Part shown: positions 9,081-19,169 of the stretch, in pieces
Layout: every line of letters starts with the position of its first letter
How positions within the stretch are numbered: the stretch's first letter is position 1
NCBI GenBank assembly: GCA_019636175.1
Contig: JAHBYC010000003.1
Span: 108,291-172,290 of the forward strand
From: Caulobacter sp.
GTDB lineage: Bacteria > Pseudomonadota > Alphaproteobacteria > Caulobacterales > Caulobacteraceae
Direction of reading: 5' to 3'
DNA length: 64,000 bases
Notes under the pieces: generated by a model
The model's input: only the letters and a program-made list of their open reading frames with translations
Told to the model about the DNA's origin: nothing
The model's database searches: none
Translations under genes and position numbers: made by a program

Positions 9081-10346
9081 ATGACCCTGAAGGCTTTTTG
9101 CCGTGACTGCTTCTGGACCGGAGAGACGGCGCCGCGCCGATGCCCGGCCTGCGGTTCGCCGCGCGTGGTGGCGCATGAGGAACTGGACCGGCTGAGCATC
9201 GCCCACATGGACTGCGACGCCTTCTACGCCTCGGTGGAAAAGCGCGACCGGCCCGAACTGCGGGACGTGCCGGTGATCATCGGCGGCGGGGTGCGGGGCG
9301 TGGTCTCGACTTGCTGCTACATCGCCCGGATGAGCGGCGTGCGCTCGGCCATGCCGATGTTCACCGCCCGCAAGCTGTGCCCGCAGGCGGTGATCCTGAA
9401 GCCGGATTTCGGCAAGTACGTGCCCGAGAGCAAGCGGATCATGGAGATGATCCGCGACCTGACGCCCCTGGTGCAGACCCTGTCGCTGGACGAGTGCTGG
9501 ATCGATCTGTCGGGCACGGAGCGGCTGCACGGCATGAGCCCGGCCCTGACCCTGGCGCGGCTGCAGGCGCGGATCGAGGCGGAGGTCGGGATCACGGTGT
9601 CGATCGGCCTGGCGCCCAACAAGTTCCTGGCCAAGATCGCCTCGGAACTGGACAAGCCGCGCGGGTTCTCGGTCCTCGGCTCGGAGGCGCCGGCGGTTCT
9701 GGCGCCCAAGTCGGTGCGGATCCTCCCGGGCGTCGGGCCGGTCTTCGCCGCGACGCTGGAGAAGGCCGGATACCGGACCGTCGGCGATCTGGCCCGGGCA
9801 GACCTGAAGGAGCTGGCGACCGAGTTTGGCAGCCAGGGGATGAGCCTGCACCGGCTGGCCAATGGCCAGGACGCCCGGGTGGTGAACCCTCGCGAAGGCC
9901 GCAAGACCATCAGCGCCGAGACGACCTTCAACGAGGACCATTCGGACCGCGAGACCCTGGAGAACATTCTCTGGCCGCTCTGTGAAAAGGTGGCGCGGCA
10001 ACTGCGCAAGGAAGGGATCACCGGGCGGGTGGCGGTGCTGAAGCTGCGCCGCACCGACTTCAGGATCATCACCCGCCGTCGTACCCTGCCCGTGGCGACC
10101 CAGACGGCGCGGACCCTGTTTGGCGTGGTGCGGGAACTGCTGGCCCCCGAGGTGGACGGCACGGCCTACCGGCTGATCGGCGCCGGCCTGTCTGATTTCG
10201 AACCGGCGGGGGCGTCGGGCGAGGACTTCTTCGCGGGAGACGAGCGACGGGCCCTCAGCCAGGAGACGGCGATGGATCGGCTGGAGGCCAAGTTCGGCAA
10301 GGGGGCCCTGATGACCGGCCGTGCGCTCAAGAAGGACCAGGACTAA
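9081..10346 (+). CDS. dinB: DNA polymerase IV (Y family) with N-terminal zinc ribbon
   Basis: A 421-residue translesion polymerase. The palm motifs are intact: MDCDAFYASVE (metal-binding Asp near residue 44) and SLDECWIDL (catalytic Asp-Glu near 136). These are followed by the thumb/HhH region (ILPGVGPVFAATLEKAGY) and the little-finger domain (ISAETTFNEDHSD). Before the polymerase domain lies a CxxC-x10-CxxC cluster (Cys 7, 10, 21, 24), probably a zinc ribbon, seen in many alphaproteobacterial DinB proteins but absent from E. coli. It copies damaged templates with low fidelity. No LexA box was identified by eye. Single gene. Confidence 0.94.
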   Translation: MTLKAFCRDCFWTGETAPRRCPACGSPRVVAHEELDRLSIAHMDCDAFYASVEKRDRPELRDVPVIIGGGVRGVVSTCCYIARMSGVRSAMPMFTARKLCPQAVILKPDFGKYVPESKRIMEMIRDLTPLVQTLSLDECWIDLSGTERLHGMSPALTLARLQARIEAEVGITVSIGLAPNKFLAKIASELDKPRGFSVLGSEAPAVLAPKSVRILPGVGPVFAATLEKAGYRTVGDLARADLKELATEFGSQGMSLHRLANGQDARVVNPREGRKTISAETTFNEDHSDRETLENILWPLCEKVARQLRKEGITGRVAVLKLRRTDFRIITRRRTLPVATQTARTLFGVVRELLAPEVDGTAYRLIGAGLSDFEPAGASGEDFFAGDERRALSQETAMDRLEAKFGKGALMTGRALKKDQD

Positions 10347-10478
10347 CCGACATTCAGACGAGCCATCGCAATCGGCCCTTCCTGGCGACCTGAGCGCGAC
10401 TCCAGCCAGGGCCGAGGCTCATTTTCAGGCGCGTGTCCACCGAATTACTCAGGAAACGCCGGCGCTCAGGCGGCTGGG

Positions 10479-10496
10479 CCCCGGCCTTCGCCGGGG
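10479..10496. repeat. GC-rich hairpin (CCCCGGC/GCCGGGG)
   Basis: A perfect 7-bp stem with a four-base CTTC loop in the 236-base gap between dinB and the DUF2332 gene. No T-tract follows on either strand, so it is not a classical terminator. Similar 'CCGGCCT(T/A)CGCCGG' hairpins are common between genes in this lineage. The rest of the gap shows no gene. Confidence 0.5.
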
Positions 10497-10582
10497 AGAG
10501 CGGAAAAGGGGGGACAGCCAGGCCAGGTATTGATCGACGCCGTCAAGCTATGCGGGGCCGATCAGCCGGCTAGGCTGGGGCC

Positions 10583-11650
10583 ATGGATGCGACAAACCAG
10601 GCCCTGCGCTGGCAGGCGGATCAATGTGACGCCCTGGGCTCGCCCTTCTCGGGAACGCTCCTGCGGGCGGCGGCGGATGGCGAGCTTGGCCCGCTGGACG
10701 ATCTCTTTGCAGCCTGGGCCGGGCGCGAGCCGGCCTCGCATATCCGCGACGCGACGCCCTTGCGCCTGCTCGGCGCCCTGCATCATCTGACCCTGACCGG
10801 CGCCGCGCCCGTCCTGGCCGGGCTTTATCCCGATCAGGCGCCAGGCACGGACTGGACGGCGCTGATCCCGGCCGCGCGTTCCGCCCTGGAGACGCACCGC
10901 GCGCAGGTCGCCGACTTCATGACCTCTCCACCGCAGACCAACGAGGTCGGGCGGTCGCTTTGCCTGGCGCCGGGCTTTTTGATCATCGCGGCGCGGACCG
11001 GTCTGCCGCTCAGCCTGCAGGAGATCGGCGCCAGCGCCGGCCTGAATCTGCGATGGGACCGGTATGGCTATGACCTTGGAGGCCGGCGCTGGGGCGACGC
11101 CGCCTCCCCCGTTCAGCTGTCGGCCAACTGGCGGGGCGCGGCGCCGGCCCGGACACCCCCGGTGACGGTCGCCGCCCGGGCGGCCTGTGACCAGGCGCCG
11201 CTGGATGTGAACGACGAGGCTACTGCCCTGAGGCTGCAGTCCTATGTCTGGGCCGACCAGCCGGCGCGTCTGGCCCGTCTGCGCGGCGCCATCGCCATCG
11301 CCCGGACCACCCCGGCCGATCTGGTCAAGGCCGACGCCGCCGTCTGGACCGAGTCGCGGCTGGCCCCGGTAGAAGGCGTGGCGAGCGTCCTGTTCCACTC
11401 GGTGATGTGGCAATACATGCCGCAGGCGACTCAAAATGCCGTGAGCGCGGCGATCGACGCGGCGGCCTCCGCCGCGACCGCATCGGCGCCCTTCGCCTGG
11501 CTGAGGATGGAGCCCGACCTGTCGCGGGAGGGGTTTCCGATGGCGGTTCGGCTGACCCTCTGGCCCGATGGACAGACCCTGCATCTGGCCAATGTTCACC
11601 CTCACGGAGCGTGGGTGGACTGGCTCGGCGACCGGGCGCCAGCCCCTTAA
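10583..11650 (+). CDS. DUF2332 family protein
   Basis: A 355-residue protein matching DUF2332. The family signature includes the N-terminal CDALGSPFSGTLL, ATPLRLLGALHHLTLTG near residue 55, the IGASAGLNLRWDRY motif in the middle and the late SVMWQYMP segment. No catalytic activity has been established for the family, and nothing here resolves it. The start is ATG at 10583. It is a single gene upstream of clpS, with 108 bases between them. Confidence 0.85.
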   Translation: MDATNQALRWQADQCDALGSPFSGTLLRAAADGELGPLDDLFAAWAGREPASHIRDATPLRLLGALHHLTLTGAAPVLAGLYPDQAPGTDWTALIPAARSALETHRAQVADFMTSPPQTNEVGRSLCLAPGFLIIAARTGLPLSLQEIGASAGLNLRWDRYGYDLGGRRWGDAASPVQLSANWRGAAPARTPPVTVAARAACDQAPLDVNDEATALRLQSYVWADQPARLARLRGAIAIARTTPADLVKADAAVWTESRLAPVEGVASVLFHSVMWQYMPQATQNAVSAAIDAAASAATASAPFAWLRMEPDLSREGFPMAVRLTLWPDGQTLHLANVHPHGAWVDWLGDRAPAP

Positions 11651-11758
11651 TGCGCCGGCGCGGCCATCAGGCCCCTTCCAAAGCGCCGATGTTTTCATAT
11701 CTAATCATCAAGAATGGCGGCCGCGTCGCGGACCGTCGCTACGGGTATCAAGGTCGGC

Positions 11759-12094
11759 ATGGCGGAACGGAAATCAGGGACTGGCGCGGGCCAGGGCGGC
11801 GCGGGAACGGGCGTGGTCACACAGACCAGGGCCAAGACCGCCAAACCGTCGCTGTATCGTGTTCTGATCCTGAACGACGACTACACGCCGATGGAGTTCG
11901 TGGTTTACGTGCTTGAGCGTTTTTTCAACAAATCGCGCGAAGATGCGACGAGGATCATGCTTCACGTGCACCAGAATGGCGTCGGAGTATGCGGGGTCTT
12001 CACCTACGAGGTCGCCGAGACCAAGGTGGCCCAGGTGACCGACGCCGCTCACCGGCACCAGCACCCGTTGCAGTGCACTATGGAAAAGGATTGA
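11759..12094 (+). CDS. clpS: ClpS adaptor of the ClpAP protease
   Basis: A 111-residue N-end-rule adaptor. A flexible glycine/threonine-rich tail (about 30 residues) precedes the core [21 protein letters not shown], and the N-degron pocket residues are in the block with [21 protein letters not shown]. It is nearly identical to the Caulobacter protein from KPSLYRV onward. I chose ATG 11759 (MAERKSG) because Caulobacter ClpS starts the same way; a frame from 11714 also exists. It hands substrates with destabilising N-termini to ClpA, encoded 10 bases downstream, so the pair is an operon. Confidence 0.94.
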   Translation: MAERKSGTGAGQGGAGTGVVTQTRAKTAKPSLYRVLILNDDYTPMEFVVYVLERFFNKSREDATRIMLHVHQNGVGVCGVFTYEVAETKVAQVTDAAHRHQHPLQCTMEKD

Positions 12095-12104
12095 GGAGCC
12101 CACA

Positions 12105-14426
12105 TTGCCCTCTTTTTCGCGCAATCTCGAAGAGACCCTCCATCGCGCCGTGGCGTTCGCCAACCAGCGAAAGCACGAATATGCGACCCTCGAGCACCTG
12201 CTGCTCTCCCTGGCCGATGACGAGGACGCCGCCGGTGTGATGATCGCCTGCGATGTCGATCTGCCGGAGTTGAAGAAGACCCTGGTCAACTACATCGACA
12301 CCGAGCTGAAGGCCCTGGTCGTCGAGGACGGCGAGGACGCCAAGCCGACCGCCGGCTTCCAGCGCGTGATCCAGCGCGCGGTGATCCATGTCCAGTCGTC
12401 CGGCCGCGACGACGTCACCGGGGCCAATGTGCTGGTGGCGGTGTTCAGCGAGCGCGAGAGCCACGCCGCCTACTTCCTGCAGGAGCAGGACATGACCCGC
12501 TATGACGCGGTCAACTACATCGCCCATGGCATCGCCAAGAAGGCCGGCGCCTCCGAGCCCAAGAACATCAAGGGCGCCTCGCCCGAGGACGAGGACGGCA
12601 AGCCCAGCGTCAAGACCGGCGGCGAGGCCCTGGAGGCCTATTGCGTCAATCTCAACGAGAAGTCGCGGGCCGGTAAGGTCGATCCGCTGATCGGGCGGAT
12701 GGCCGAGGTCGAGCGCTGCATCCAGATCCTGTGCCGGCGAACCAAGAACAATCCGCTGCTGGTCGGCGATCCGGGGGTCGGCAAGACCGCCATCGCCGAG
12801 GGCCTGGCCCGCAAGATCGTCAATCACGAAGTGCCCGAGGTTCTGGAAGGGGCGACCATCTTCTCCCTCGACATGGGCTCGCTGCTGGCGGGCACCCGCT
12901 ATCGCGGTGATTTCGAGGAGCGGATCAAGCAGGTGATCAAGGAGTTGGAGACCCACGCCAACGCCATCCTGTTCATCGACGAAATCCACACGGTGATCGG
13001 CGCCGGGGCGACCAGCGGCGGGGCGATGGACGCCTCCAACCTGTTGAAGCCGGCCCTGGCCAGCGGCAGCCTGCGCTGCATGGGCTCGACGACCTACAAG
13101 GAGTTTCGCCAGCACTTCGAGAAGGATCGCGCCCTGGTGCGCCGGTTCCAGAAGATCGACGTCAACGAGCCGACGATCAGCGACACCATCAAGATCCTCA
13201 AGGGTCTGAAGACCTACTACGAGGACTTCCACAAGCTGAAATACACCAACGACGCCATCAAGACGGCGGTGGACCTTTCGGCGCGCTACATCACCGACCG
13301 CAAGCTGCCGGACAAGGCCATCGACGTGATCGACGAGGCCGGCGCCGGGCAGATGCTGCTGCCGGAATCCCGGCGCAAGAAGACCATCGGGGTCAAGGAG
13401 ATCGAGGCGGTGATCGCCAAGATCGCCCGCATCCCGCCCAAGTCCGTCTCCAAGACCGACACCGAGGCTCTCAAGCAGCTTGAGGAGGATCTCAAGCACG
13501 CGGTGTTCGGCCAGGACGAGGCCATCGTCCAGCTGTCCTCGGCGATGAAGATGGCCCGGGCCGGACTGCGCGACGCCAACAAGCCGATCGGCAGCTATCT
13601 GTTCAGCGGACCGACCGGCGTGGGCAAGACCGAGGCCGCCCGCCAGCTGGCCCAGACCCTGGGCATCGAGCTGCTGCGCTTCGACATGAGCGAATACATG
13701 GAGCGCCATACGGTCAGCCGCCTGATCGGGGCCCCTCCCGGCTATGTCGGCTATGACCAGGGCGGCCAGCTGACCGATGCGGTCGACCAGCATCCTCACG
13801 CGGTGGTTCTGCTCGACGAGATCGAGAAGGCGCACCAGGACGTCTACAACATCCTGCTGCAGGTCATGGACCACGGGGTGCTGACCGACGCCAACGGCAA
13901 GAAGGTCGACTTCCGCAATGTGGTCCTGATCATGACCACCAACGCCGGCGCCTCGGACGCCCAGCGCCAGTCGATCGGCTTTGGCCGCGGCAAGGTGGAG
14001 GGCGAGGAAGAGGCCGCGCTGAAGCGGCTGTTCACCCCCGAATTCCGCAACCGTCTCGACGCGGTGGTGGCGTTCAAGCCGCTGACCAAGGACATCATCC
14101 GCCAGGTGGTGCAGAAGTTCGTTCTGCAGCTGGAAGCCCAGCTGGCCGACCGCAACATCACCATCGAGACCAGCGACGAGGCTGCCGACTGGCTGGCCGA
14201 GAACGGCTTCGACGAGCTTTACGGCGCCCGGCCCCTGGCCCGGGTGATCCAGGAGCACATCAAGAAGCCGCTGGCCGACGACATCCTGTTCGGCAAGCTG
14301 GCCAAGGGCGGCCACGTCCGCGTGGTGCTCAAGGACGGCAAGATCGCCTTCGACTTCGAGGTGGATGAGCCCGAGCCCCGCGAACCCGGCGCGCCGGAAA
14401 TCGAAGAGCCGGCGCTGGCGGAATAG
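12105..14426 (+). CDS. clpA: ATP-dependent Clp protease ATP-binding subunit ClpA
   Basis: A 773-residue AAA+ unfoldase. The N-domain (residues 1-145) binds ClpS. The D1 Walker A GDPGVGKT lies near residue 220 and the D2 Walker A GPTGVGKT near residue 500. The D2 domain contains the IGF loop used to dock ClpP (QSIGFG near residue 625). It lacks the long coiled-coil middle domain of ClpB. The start codon is TTG at 12105, preceded by GAGGAG, and agrees with the conserved MPSFSR N-terminus; no ATG fits. It follows clpS by 10 bases. clpP is not in the window. Confidence 0.95.
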   Translation: MPSFSRNLEETLHRAVAFANQRKHEYATLEHLLLSLADDEDAAGVMIACDVDLPELKKTLVNYIDTELKALVVEDGEDAKPTAGFQRVIQRAVIHVQSSGRDDVTGANVLVAVFSERESHAAYFLQEQDMTRYDAVNYIAHGIAKKAGASEPKNIKGASPEDEDGKPSVKTGGEALEAYCVNLNEKSRAGKVDPLIGRMAEVERCIQILCRRTKNNPLLVGDPGVGKTAIAEGLARKIVNHEVPEVLEGATIFSLDMGSLLAGTRYRGDFEERIKQVIKELETHANAILFIDEIHTVIGAGATSGGAMDASNLLKPALASGSLRCMGSTTYKEFRQHFEKDRALVRRFQKIDVNEPTISDTIKILKGLKTYYEDFHKLKYTNDAIKTAVDLSARYITDRKLPDKAIDVIDEAGAGQMLLPESRRKKTIGVKEIEAVIAKIARIPPKSVSKTDTEALKQLEEDLKHAVFGQDEAIVQLSSAMKMARAGLRDANKPIGSYLFSGPTGVGKTEAARQLAQTLGIELLRFDMSEYMERHTVSRLIGAPPGYVGYDQGGQLTDAVDQHPHAVVLLDEIEKAHQDVYNILLQVMDHGVLTDANGKKVDFRNVVLIMTTNAGASDAQRQSIGFGRGKVEGEEEAALKRLFTPEFRNRLDAVVAFKPLTKDIIRQVVQKFVLQLEAQLADRNITIETSDEAADWLAENGFDELYGARPLARVIQEHIKKPLADDILFGKLAKGGHVRVVLKDGKIAFDFEVDEPEPREPGAPEIEEPALAE

Positions 14427-14449
14427 CGCCGGGAACAGACCAGAGACGA

Positions 14450-14482
14450 GGCCGGGCGGAGACATCTCCCCCGGCCTTTTTT
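14450..14482 (+). terminator. Intrinsic terminator after clpA
   Basis: The 7-bp stem GGCCGGG (14450-14456) pairs with CCCGGCC (14470-14476) and is followed by six T residues. It lies 24 bases after the clpA stop, so it closes the clpS-clpA transcript. Confidence 0.85.
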
Positions 14483-14552
14483 CCGAGTTCCCTTGTCATC
14501 ACTGCCCCCGACCCCCACGTCAGTGAACAGGGTTCAGTTGAGGGGAAGACAC

Positions 14553-15404
14553 ATGAAACGTAGCGTCGTCGTCACCGGCGTCTCGACCGGCATCGGCTGG
14601 GGCGCCGTGAAGGTGCTGACCGAAAAGGGCTTTCACGTCTTCGGCAGCGTGCGCAAACAGGCGGACGCAGACCGGTTGAAGCAGGAATTCGGCGACCGTT
14701 TCACCCCCCTGCTCTTCGATGTCACCGACGAGACGGCGGTCAAGACCTCGGTCGCGACCGTCCGCGAGGCGCTGCAGGGCCAGACTCTGGCGGGGCTGGT
14801 CAACAACGCCGGCATCGCGGTGGCCGGACCCTTGCTGATGCTGCCCGTCGATGAGTTCCGCAAGCAGATGGAGGTCAATGTCACCGGCCTGGTGATCACC
14901 AGCCAGGCGTTCGCGCCCCTGCTGGCGGCCGATCCGGGCACGACCGGCGACCCGGGCCGGATCGTCAACATCAGTTCCGTTGGCGGGCGCAACGCCATGC
15001 CGTTCATAGCGCCCTACAACGCCTCGAAGTTCGCCGTGGAGGCTATTTCCGAAAGCCTGCGGCGCGAGCTGCAGCTGTTCGGCGTCGATGTGGTCGTGGT
15101 GGCCCCCGGCGCGGTGGCGACGCCGATCTGGAGCAAGGCCGACGAGGTGGATGTCACCCCCTATGCCGCCAGCGCCTATGCGCCCGCGCTGGAGCGGCTG
15201 CGCGCCTTCATGTCCAGCAATGGCCCCAAGGGCCTGGCGCCCGAGGCCATCGGCCGGACGATCCACAAGGCGCTGACCACGGCCAGACCGAAGGCCCGCT
15301 ACACCGTGACGCCCGATCCGGTGCAGGTGCTGATGAGCGAGATCCTGCCCCGGCGGATGATGGACCGGATCGTCGGCAAGCGGCTGGGGCTGTTGCCGGA
15401 TTAG
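14553..15404 (+). CDS. Short-chain dehydrogenase/reductase
   Basis: A 283-residue classical SDR. It has the NAD(P)-binding TGVSTGIG motif at residues 8-15, NNAG, the catalytic Ser in NISSVGG, and YNASK with the catalytic Tyr and Lys. The C-terminal region resembles SDRs annotated as broad-specificity oxidoreductases, and the substrate is not predictable. The start ATG 14553 sits immediately before the Rossmann strand and has AGGGGAAG upstream; a frame from 14493 adds a non-conserved tail. It is a single gene, convergent with nupC. Confidence 0.88.
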   Translation: MKRSVVVTGVSTGIGWGAVKVLTEKGFHVFGSVRKQADADRLKQEFGDRFTPLLFDVTDETAVKTSVATVREALQGQTLAGLVNNAGIAVAGPLLMLPVDEFRKQMEVNVTGLVITSQAFAPLLAADPGTTGDPGRIVNISSVGGRNAMPFIAPYNASKFAVEAISESLRRELQLFGVDVVVVAPGAVATPIWSKADEVDVTPYAASAYAPALERLRAFMSSNGPKGLAPEAIGRTIHKALTTARPKARYTVTPDPVQVLMSEILPRRMMDRIVGKRLGLLPD

Positions 15405-15408
15405 GCGT

Positions 15409-16659
15409 CTAGGCCAGCAGCAGGCCGGCCATGGCCGCGCTCATCAGATTGGCCAGGGAGCCCGCGGCCACGGCCAGCAGGCCGAGGCGGGCGATCAGCG
15501 GTCGCTTTTCGGGAATCAGCCCGCCCAGCACACCCATCTGGATGGCGATGGAACTGATGTTGGCGAAGCCGCACAGGGCGAAGGTGACCACCGCCTGGGT
15601 GTGGGGCGACAGGGCGGCGCGGGCCTCGCCATAGTGAAGATAGGCGACGAACTCGTTGAGGATCAGCTTCTCGCCGAACAGCTCGCCCGCCTTTGACGCC
15701 TCGTCCCAGGGCACGTTCAGCATGAACATCACCGGGGCGAAGACGTAGCCGAGAATCTGCTGGAAGCTGAGGTCCGGGTGGCCGAACAGGCCGCCGACCG
15801 CGCCGAGGATGCCGTTGGCCAGGGCGATCAGGGCCACGAAGACGATCAGCATGGCGCCGACGGCCACGGCTAGCTGCACCCCGTCCTGGGCGCCGTTGAA
15901 GGCGGCCATGATGATGTTGGTCGCCCTCTCCTCCTCCTCCGGCTCGGCCGCGACCGCGGCGACGGCTTGAACCTCTTCGTCCGCCTCGGCCGGCGGCGCG
16001 GCCTTCTCGTCCGGCATGATCAGCTTGGCCATCAACAGCCCGCCCGGCGCCGACATGAAGGCCGCCGCCAGCAGATAGCGCAGGTCCGCGCCCATCGAGG
16101 CGTAGGCGGCGAGGATGGAGCCGGCGACCCCGGCCATGCCGGTGACCATCAGGGCGAAGATCTGGGCGTCGGTCAGGCCGCGAAGATAGCGACGCACGAC
16201 CAGCGGCGACTCCGACTGGCCGACCAGCACATTGGCGGCGGCATAGAGCCCCTCGACCCGGTCAACGCCGAGCAGCCAGCGCAAGGCGCCCCCGCCCCAC
16301 TTCACCACCAGCTGCATGACGCCGAGGTAGTAGAGGATCGACACCAAGGCGCTGAAGAAGATGATGATCGGCAGGATGTTGATGGCGAAGCTGGCGACGC
16401 CGTTTACCTGCGTCAGGCCGCCGAAGACCATCTCGATGCCGACCTTGCTGTAGCCGAGCAGACTTTCGACGCCGCTGGCCGCCCCGGCCATGACCGCGCG
16501 GCCGAACGGCAGATAGAGAACGAACACCGCCATCGCCGCCTGCAGCAGGAAGGCGCTGCCGACGATGCGCAGATTGATCCGCCGCCGTCCGCGCGACAGC
16601 AGCAGGGCTACCGCCAGGATCAGCAGGATGCCGCCCAGGCCGATGAGAATACGTTGCAT
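15409..16659 (-). CDS. nupC: Concentrative nucleoside transporter (NupC family)
   Basis: A 416-residue CNT-family transporter with about ten helices. Family signatures include the FFSALVSILYYLGVMQ helix, VGQSESPLVVRRYL (substrate-binding loop), MSAPGGLLMAKL, and the C-terminal ALCGFANISSIAIQMGVLGG. It imports nucleosides with H+ or Na+. An acidic Ala/Glu-rich insertion of about 30 residues (near 205-240) sits between helices. The start ATG is at 16659. Base and ribose specificity cannot be read from the sequence. Confidence 0.9.
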   Translation of the reverse strand: MQRILIGLGGILLILAVALLLSRGRRRINLRIVGSAFLLQAAMAVFVLYLPFGRAVMAGAASGVESLLGYSKVGIEMVFGGLTQVNGVASFAINILPIIIFFSALVSILYYLGVMQLVVKWGGGALRWLLGVDRVEGLYAAANVLVGQSESPLVVRRYLRGLTDAQIFALMVTGMAGVAGSILAAYASMGADLRYLLAAAFMSAPGGLLMAKLIMPDEKAAPPAEADEEVQAVAAVAAEPEEEERATNIIMAAFNGAQDGVQLAVAVGAMLIVFVALIALANGILGAVGGLFGHPDLSFQQILGYVFAPVMFMLNVPWDEASKAGELFGEKLILNEFVAYLHYGEARAALSPHTQAVVTFALCGFANISSIAIQMGVLGGLIPEKRPLIARLGLLAVAAGSLANLMSAAMAGLLLA

Positions 16660-16712
16660 GGATGGCGCCCCCGACGGCTGGACTCGCCCGCATGGGGCCA
16701 GGCGCCAGGTTA

Positions 16713-17666
16713 TCAGAAGCTGATGGCGGCGCTATCGAGGATCGGCTTGCCAGGCGCCGGGGCCTGGATGACGTATCGATAGTTTTTCTCGGCCCGAACA
16801 TGCAAGACCACATCACCAAACGGGATGTCGGATTCCGCGGCGCGAACGGCGTCCAGTCGGGCAAGCGCCGCGGATTTCGCGGCCTCCGAGGCGTTGCGAT
16901 TGATCACCCACATCATCAGCCGCAAGCCGTCACGCAGGACGGAGCGCTGGTCGGCTGTGGCCAGGGGTTCGAGAATCACCGCCACAAGGCGGGTCTGGTT
17001 TGCGTCATCGGTGCAGACGCGCCATTCCCGATCCCAGTAGTCCAATCTGTTGCAGGCGCGGGCCACGGAGGGAAAGAGCGGCCAGGGCCCCGATGCTGGA
17101 GGACGTCTGATACCTTCGGGCTCCGCCAGCATGATCTTTGCTATCGCCCGCTCCGGGTCGAAGGGATAGCCGCCCCCCGCCGCCAACCTGACCCTCTCGG
17201 CCTGCTCCATTCGGGACTGCACCTCCAACGGCGCCCAGATCTGATAGCCGCGATAGCTGCTGGCCAGCACCGTGCAGCCCGCAGCGGCCACCAAAAGGAC
17301 GGCGGTCAGCCGGCCGGCGAGCCGCCAGCCGGCGGAGGCCGGCCTTTCACCAAAGCCCATTCTGCCTAGAAGGTTGGATCGATTGACAAGCTCGATCAGA
17401 ATACCGCCGAGAACCCAGATCAGTTTGGCGCCGGCAAAGGAAACCAGGGCGCTCCAGATCACCGCAAGGGCGGTCACTGACCAGTAGAGATAGGCTTTTT
17501 GACGAAGGTCGAACGTGAAATCGGGGTGTCGTCGCGGCGGCGCCCGCCAAGCCAAAAGACTGAAGGCGCCAAGCAGCGTGACAACCACTGCAAAGAAGAT
17601 GATCGCGAACCGATGCTCGGTCGCCAAATACTCCAGATAGCCCGGAGCGGCTGGCGCGAGGTTCAC
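16713..17666 (-). CDS. Uncharacterised membrane protein downstream of the D,D-carboxypeptidase
   Basis: A 317-residue protein that I do not recognise. It has four hydrophobic segments (about 20-40, 62-80, 85-102 and 125-145), followed by a soluble C-terminal half with two tryptophan-rich stretches and a few Cys residues (ACNRLDYWDREWRVCTDD). Its start overlaps the stop of the carboxypeptidase gene by 4 bp (ATGA). It is therefore the second gene of that operon and may serve envelope maintenance, but this is context only. The frame is uninterrupted and the start is ATG. Confidence 0.65.
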   Translation of the reverse strand: MNLAPAAPGYLEYLATEHRFAIIFFAVVVTLLGAFSLLAWRAPPRRHPDFTFDLRQKAYLYWSVTALAVIWSALVSFAGAKLIWVLGGILIELVNRSNLLGRMGFGERPASAGWRLAGRLTAVLLVAAAGCTVLASSYRGYQIWAPLEVQSRMEQAERVRLAAGGGYPFDPERAIAKIMLAEPEGIRRPPASGPWPLFPSVARACNRLDYWDREWRVCTDDANQTRLVAVILEPLATADQRSVLRDGLRLMMWVINRNASEAAKSAALARLDAVRAAESDIPFGDVVLHVRAEKNYRYVIQAPAPGKPILDSAAISF

Positions 17667-19018
17667 CGCCCCGGGGCCACGACCATGCAGGTCTGACGCT
17701 TGGCGCTGAGGGCCTTGCAGGCGGCGCGGGCGCCGTCGGCGGTGAGGCCGGTGAACTGGACCCGGAAGAAGCCGCCGACGCGATCGCCGATCACGCCCTC
17801 GGCGTCATCCAGCACCTGGCCGAACCGCTTGCGAATGGTGACCAGCTGGGTCTTCGCCTGGTCCTTGCTCTTGAAGGCGCCGACCTGGGCGGTCCACTCG
17901 CCCTTGGGCTTCTTCGGGGCCGGCTTGCGGGCGGGCGTCGGCTTGGTCCGGGCCGGAGGATCGGCGACCGGGGCCATGGCGCTGGCGACCTTGAAGGTGG
18001 AGGCGGACGGGCCCGGGCCGTTGACGAAGGAGGCCTGCGGCAGCTCGGCGTCGCCCTGTTCAAGGGAGGCATATTGTGTCGCGTCGGGCTCCGGCGGCTC
18101 GAACATGCTCTGGGCGACCAGGATCGGCTCGCCCTGCTGGCGGCGGCGCAGCACGTCCCAGCCGGTGTTGAGCAGATACTGCACATGATTGTCGCGGGCG
18201 GCGTTGGAGGTTCCGCCCAGCATGACGACGATCAGGCGCCGGCCGTCCTGCACGCCCGAGGCGGCGAGATTGTAGCCGGAGGCGTTGGTATAGCCGGTCT
18301 TCAGGCCGTCGACGCCGTCCATCCGGAACAGCAGCCGGTTGTGGTTGTTCATGCTGACGCCCCGGTAGGTGAAGGTGCGCAGGTTGAACAGGCTGTAGTA
18401 CTGCGGATAGTCGCGCATCACCGCGCGGGACAGGATGGCGATGTCGCGGGCGGTCGAGACTTGGCGGCTGTCAGGCAGGCCCGAGGCGTTGACGAACCGG
18501 GTATTGAGCATGCCCAGCTCCTGGGCCCGCAGGGTCATCAGGGCGGCGAATTTCTCTTCCGAGCCGCCGGCCATGTGTTCGGCCAGGGCCACGGCCATGT
18601 CGTTGGCCGATTTGACGGCGATGGCCTTCATCGCGTCATCGACGGTGATCACGTCGCCGGCGGTCATGCCCAGCTTGGTCGGCGGCTGCTTGGCGGCCTT
18701 GGCCGAGACGGTGATCAGATCGGTCGGCTTCATACGGCCTTCCGACAGGGCCTCGAAGGCCAGGTAGAGGGTCATCACCTTGGTGATCGAGGCGGGGTAG
18801 CGCTGGCTGTCCGCCCGCTTGGCGTAGAGCACCTCCCCGGTGTTGGCGTCGACGACGACCGCCGCGTACTTGGGCTGATCCGCCGGATTGGGACGCATCG
18901 CCGCCTGAAGCTGGGCGTAGGGAACCTGAGCCTGGGCCAGGCCGTTCATCATTGGCGCGATAACCATCGCCAGGGCGGCCAGGGCTGCGAAAACAACGCG
19001 TCGGGCGGGCTGGAACAT
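17663..19018 (-). CDS. D-alanyl-D-alanine carboxypeptidase with C-terminal SPOR domain
   Basis: A 451-residue penicillin-binding protein of the PBP5/DacA class. It has a signal peptide (about residues 1-30). The three serine-hydrolase motifs are SITK (Ser near 77), SAN and KTG (GLKTGY). A low-complexity Pro/Lys linker near 340-370 leads to a C-terminal SPOR domain (WTAQVGAFKSKDQAK onward) that binds denuded septal glycans. The enzyme trims the terminal D-Ala of stem peptides; the SPOR domain suggests septal localisation. E. coli DacA instead carries an amphipathic anchor. It is the first gene of a two-gene operon. Confidence 0.92.
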   Translation of the reverse strand: MFQPARRVVFAALAALAMVIAPMMNGLAQAQVPYAQLQAAMRPNPADQPKYAAVVVDANTGEVLYAKRADSQRYPASITKVMTLYLAFEALSEGRMKPTDLITVSAKAAKQPPTKLGMTAGDVITVDDAMKAIAVKSANDMAVALAEHMAGGSEEKFAALMTLRAQELGMLNTRFVNASGLPDSRQVSTARDIAILSRAVMRDYPQYYSLFNLRTFTYRGVSMNNHNRLLFRMDGVDGLKTGYTNASGYNLAASGVQDGRRLIVVMLGGTSNAARDNHVQYLLNTGWDVLRRRQQGEPILVAQSMFEPPEPDATQYASLEQGDAELPQASFVNGPGPSASTFKVASAMAPVADPPARTKPTPARKPAPKKPKGEWTAQVGAFKSKDQAKTQLVTIRKRFGQVLDDAEGVIGDRVGGFFRVQFTGLTADGARAACKALSAKRQTCMVVAPGR

Positions 19019-19169
19019 GCTGCGTCCGTCGTAAAATTCAATGGGTTAGGTCACCACGGCGATTGCGGCGATCGTTACCCTAACATGCACCATCCCGACT
19101 TACGCCAAAGTAAACACCTCTTGAGCGAATTGGCCGCAATTGCGCTGATGGCCCTGATTTTCCCGTGAT

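Noticed and set aside
8906-9106. 66-codon frame before dinB
   Set aside because: Overlaps the dinB start, has Arg-rich random composition and no ribosome site.
12078-14465. 795-codon frame antisense to clpA
   Set aside because: clpA is certain; the antisense frame has no homology and only reflects strong third-position GC.
19090-19110. CtrA box (TTAC-N7-TAAA) upstream of the carboxypeptidase
   Set aside because: Two of eight bases differ from TTAA-N7-TTAA; too weak to call.
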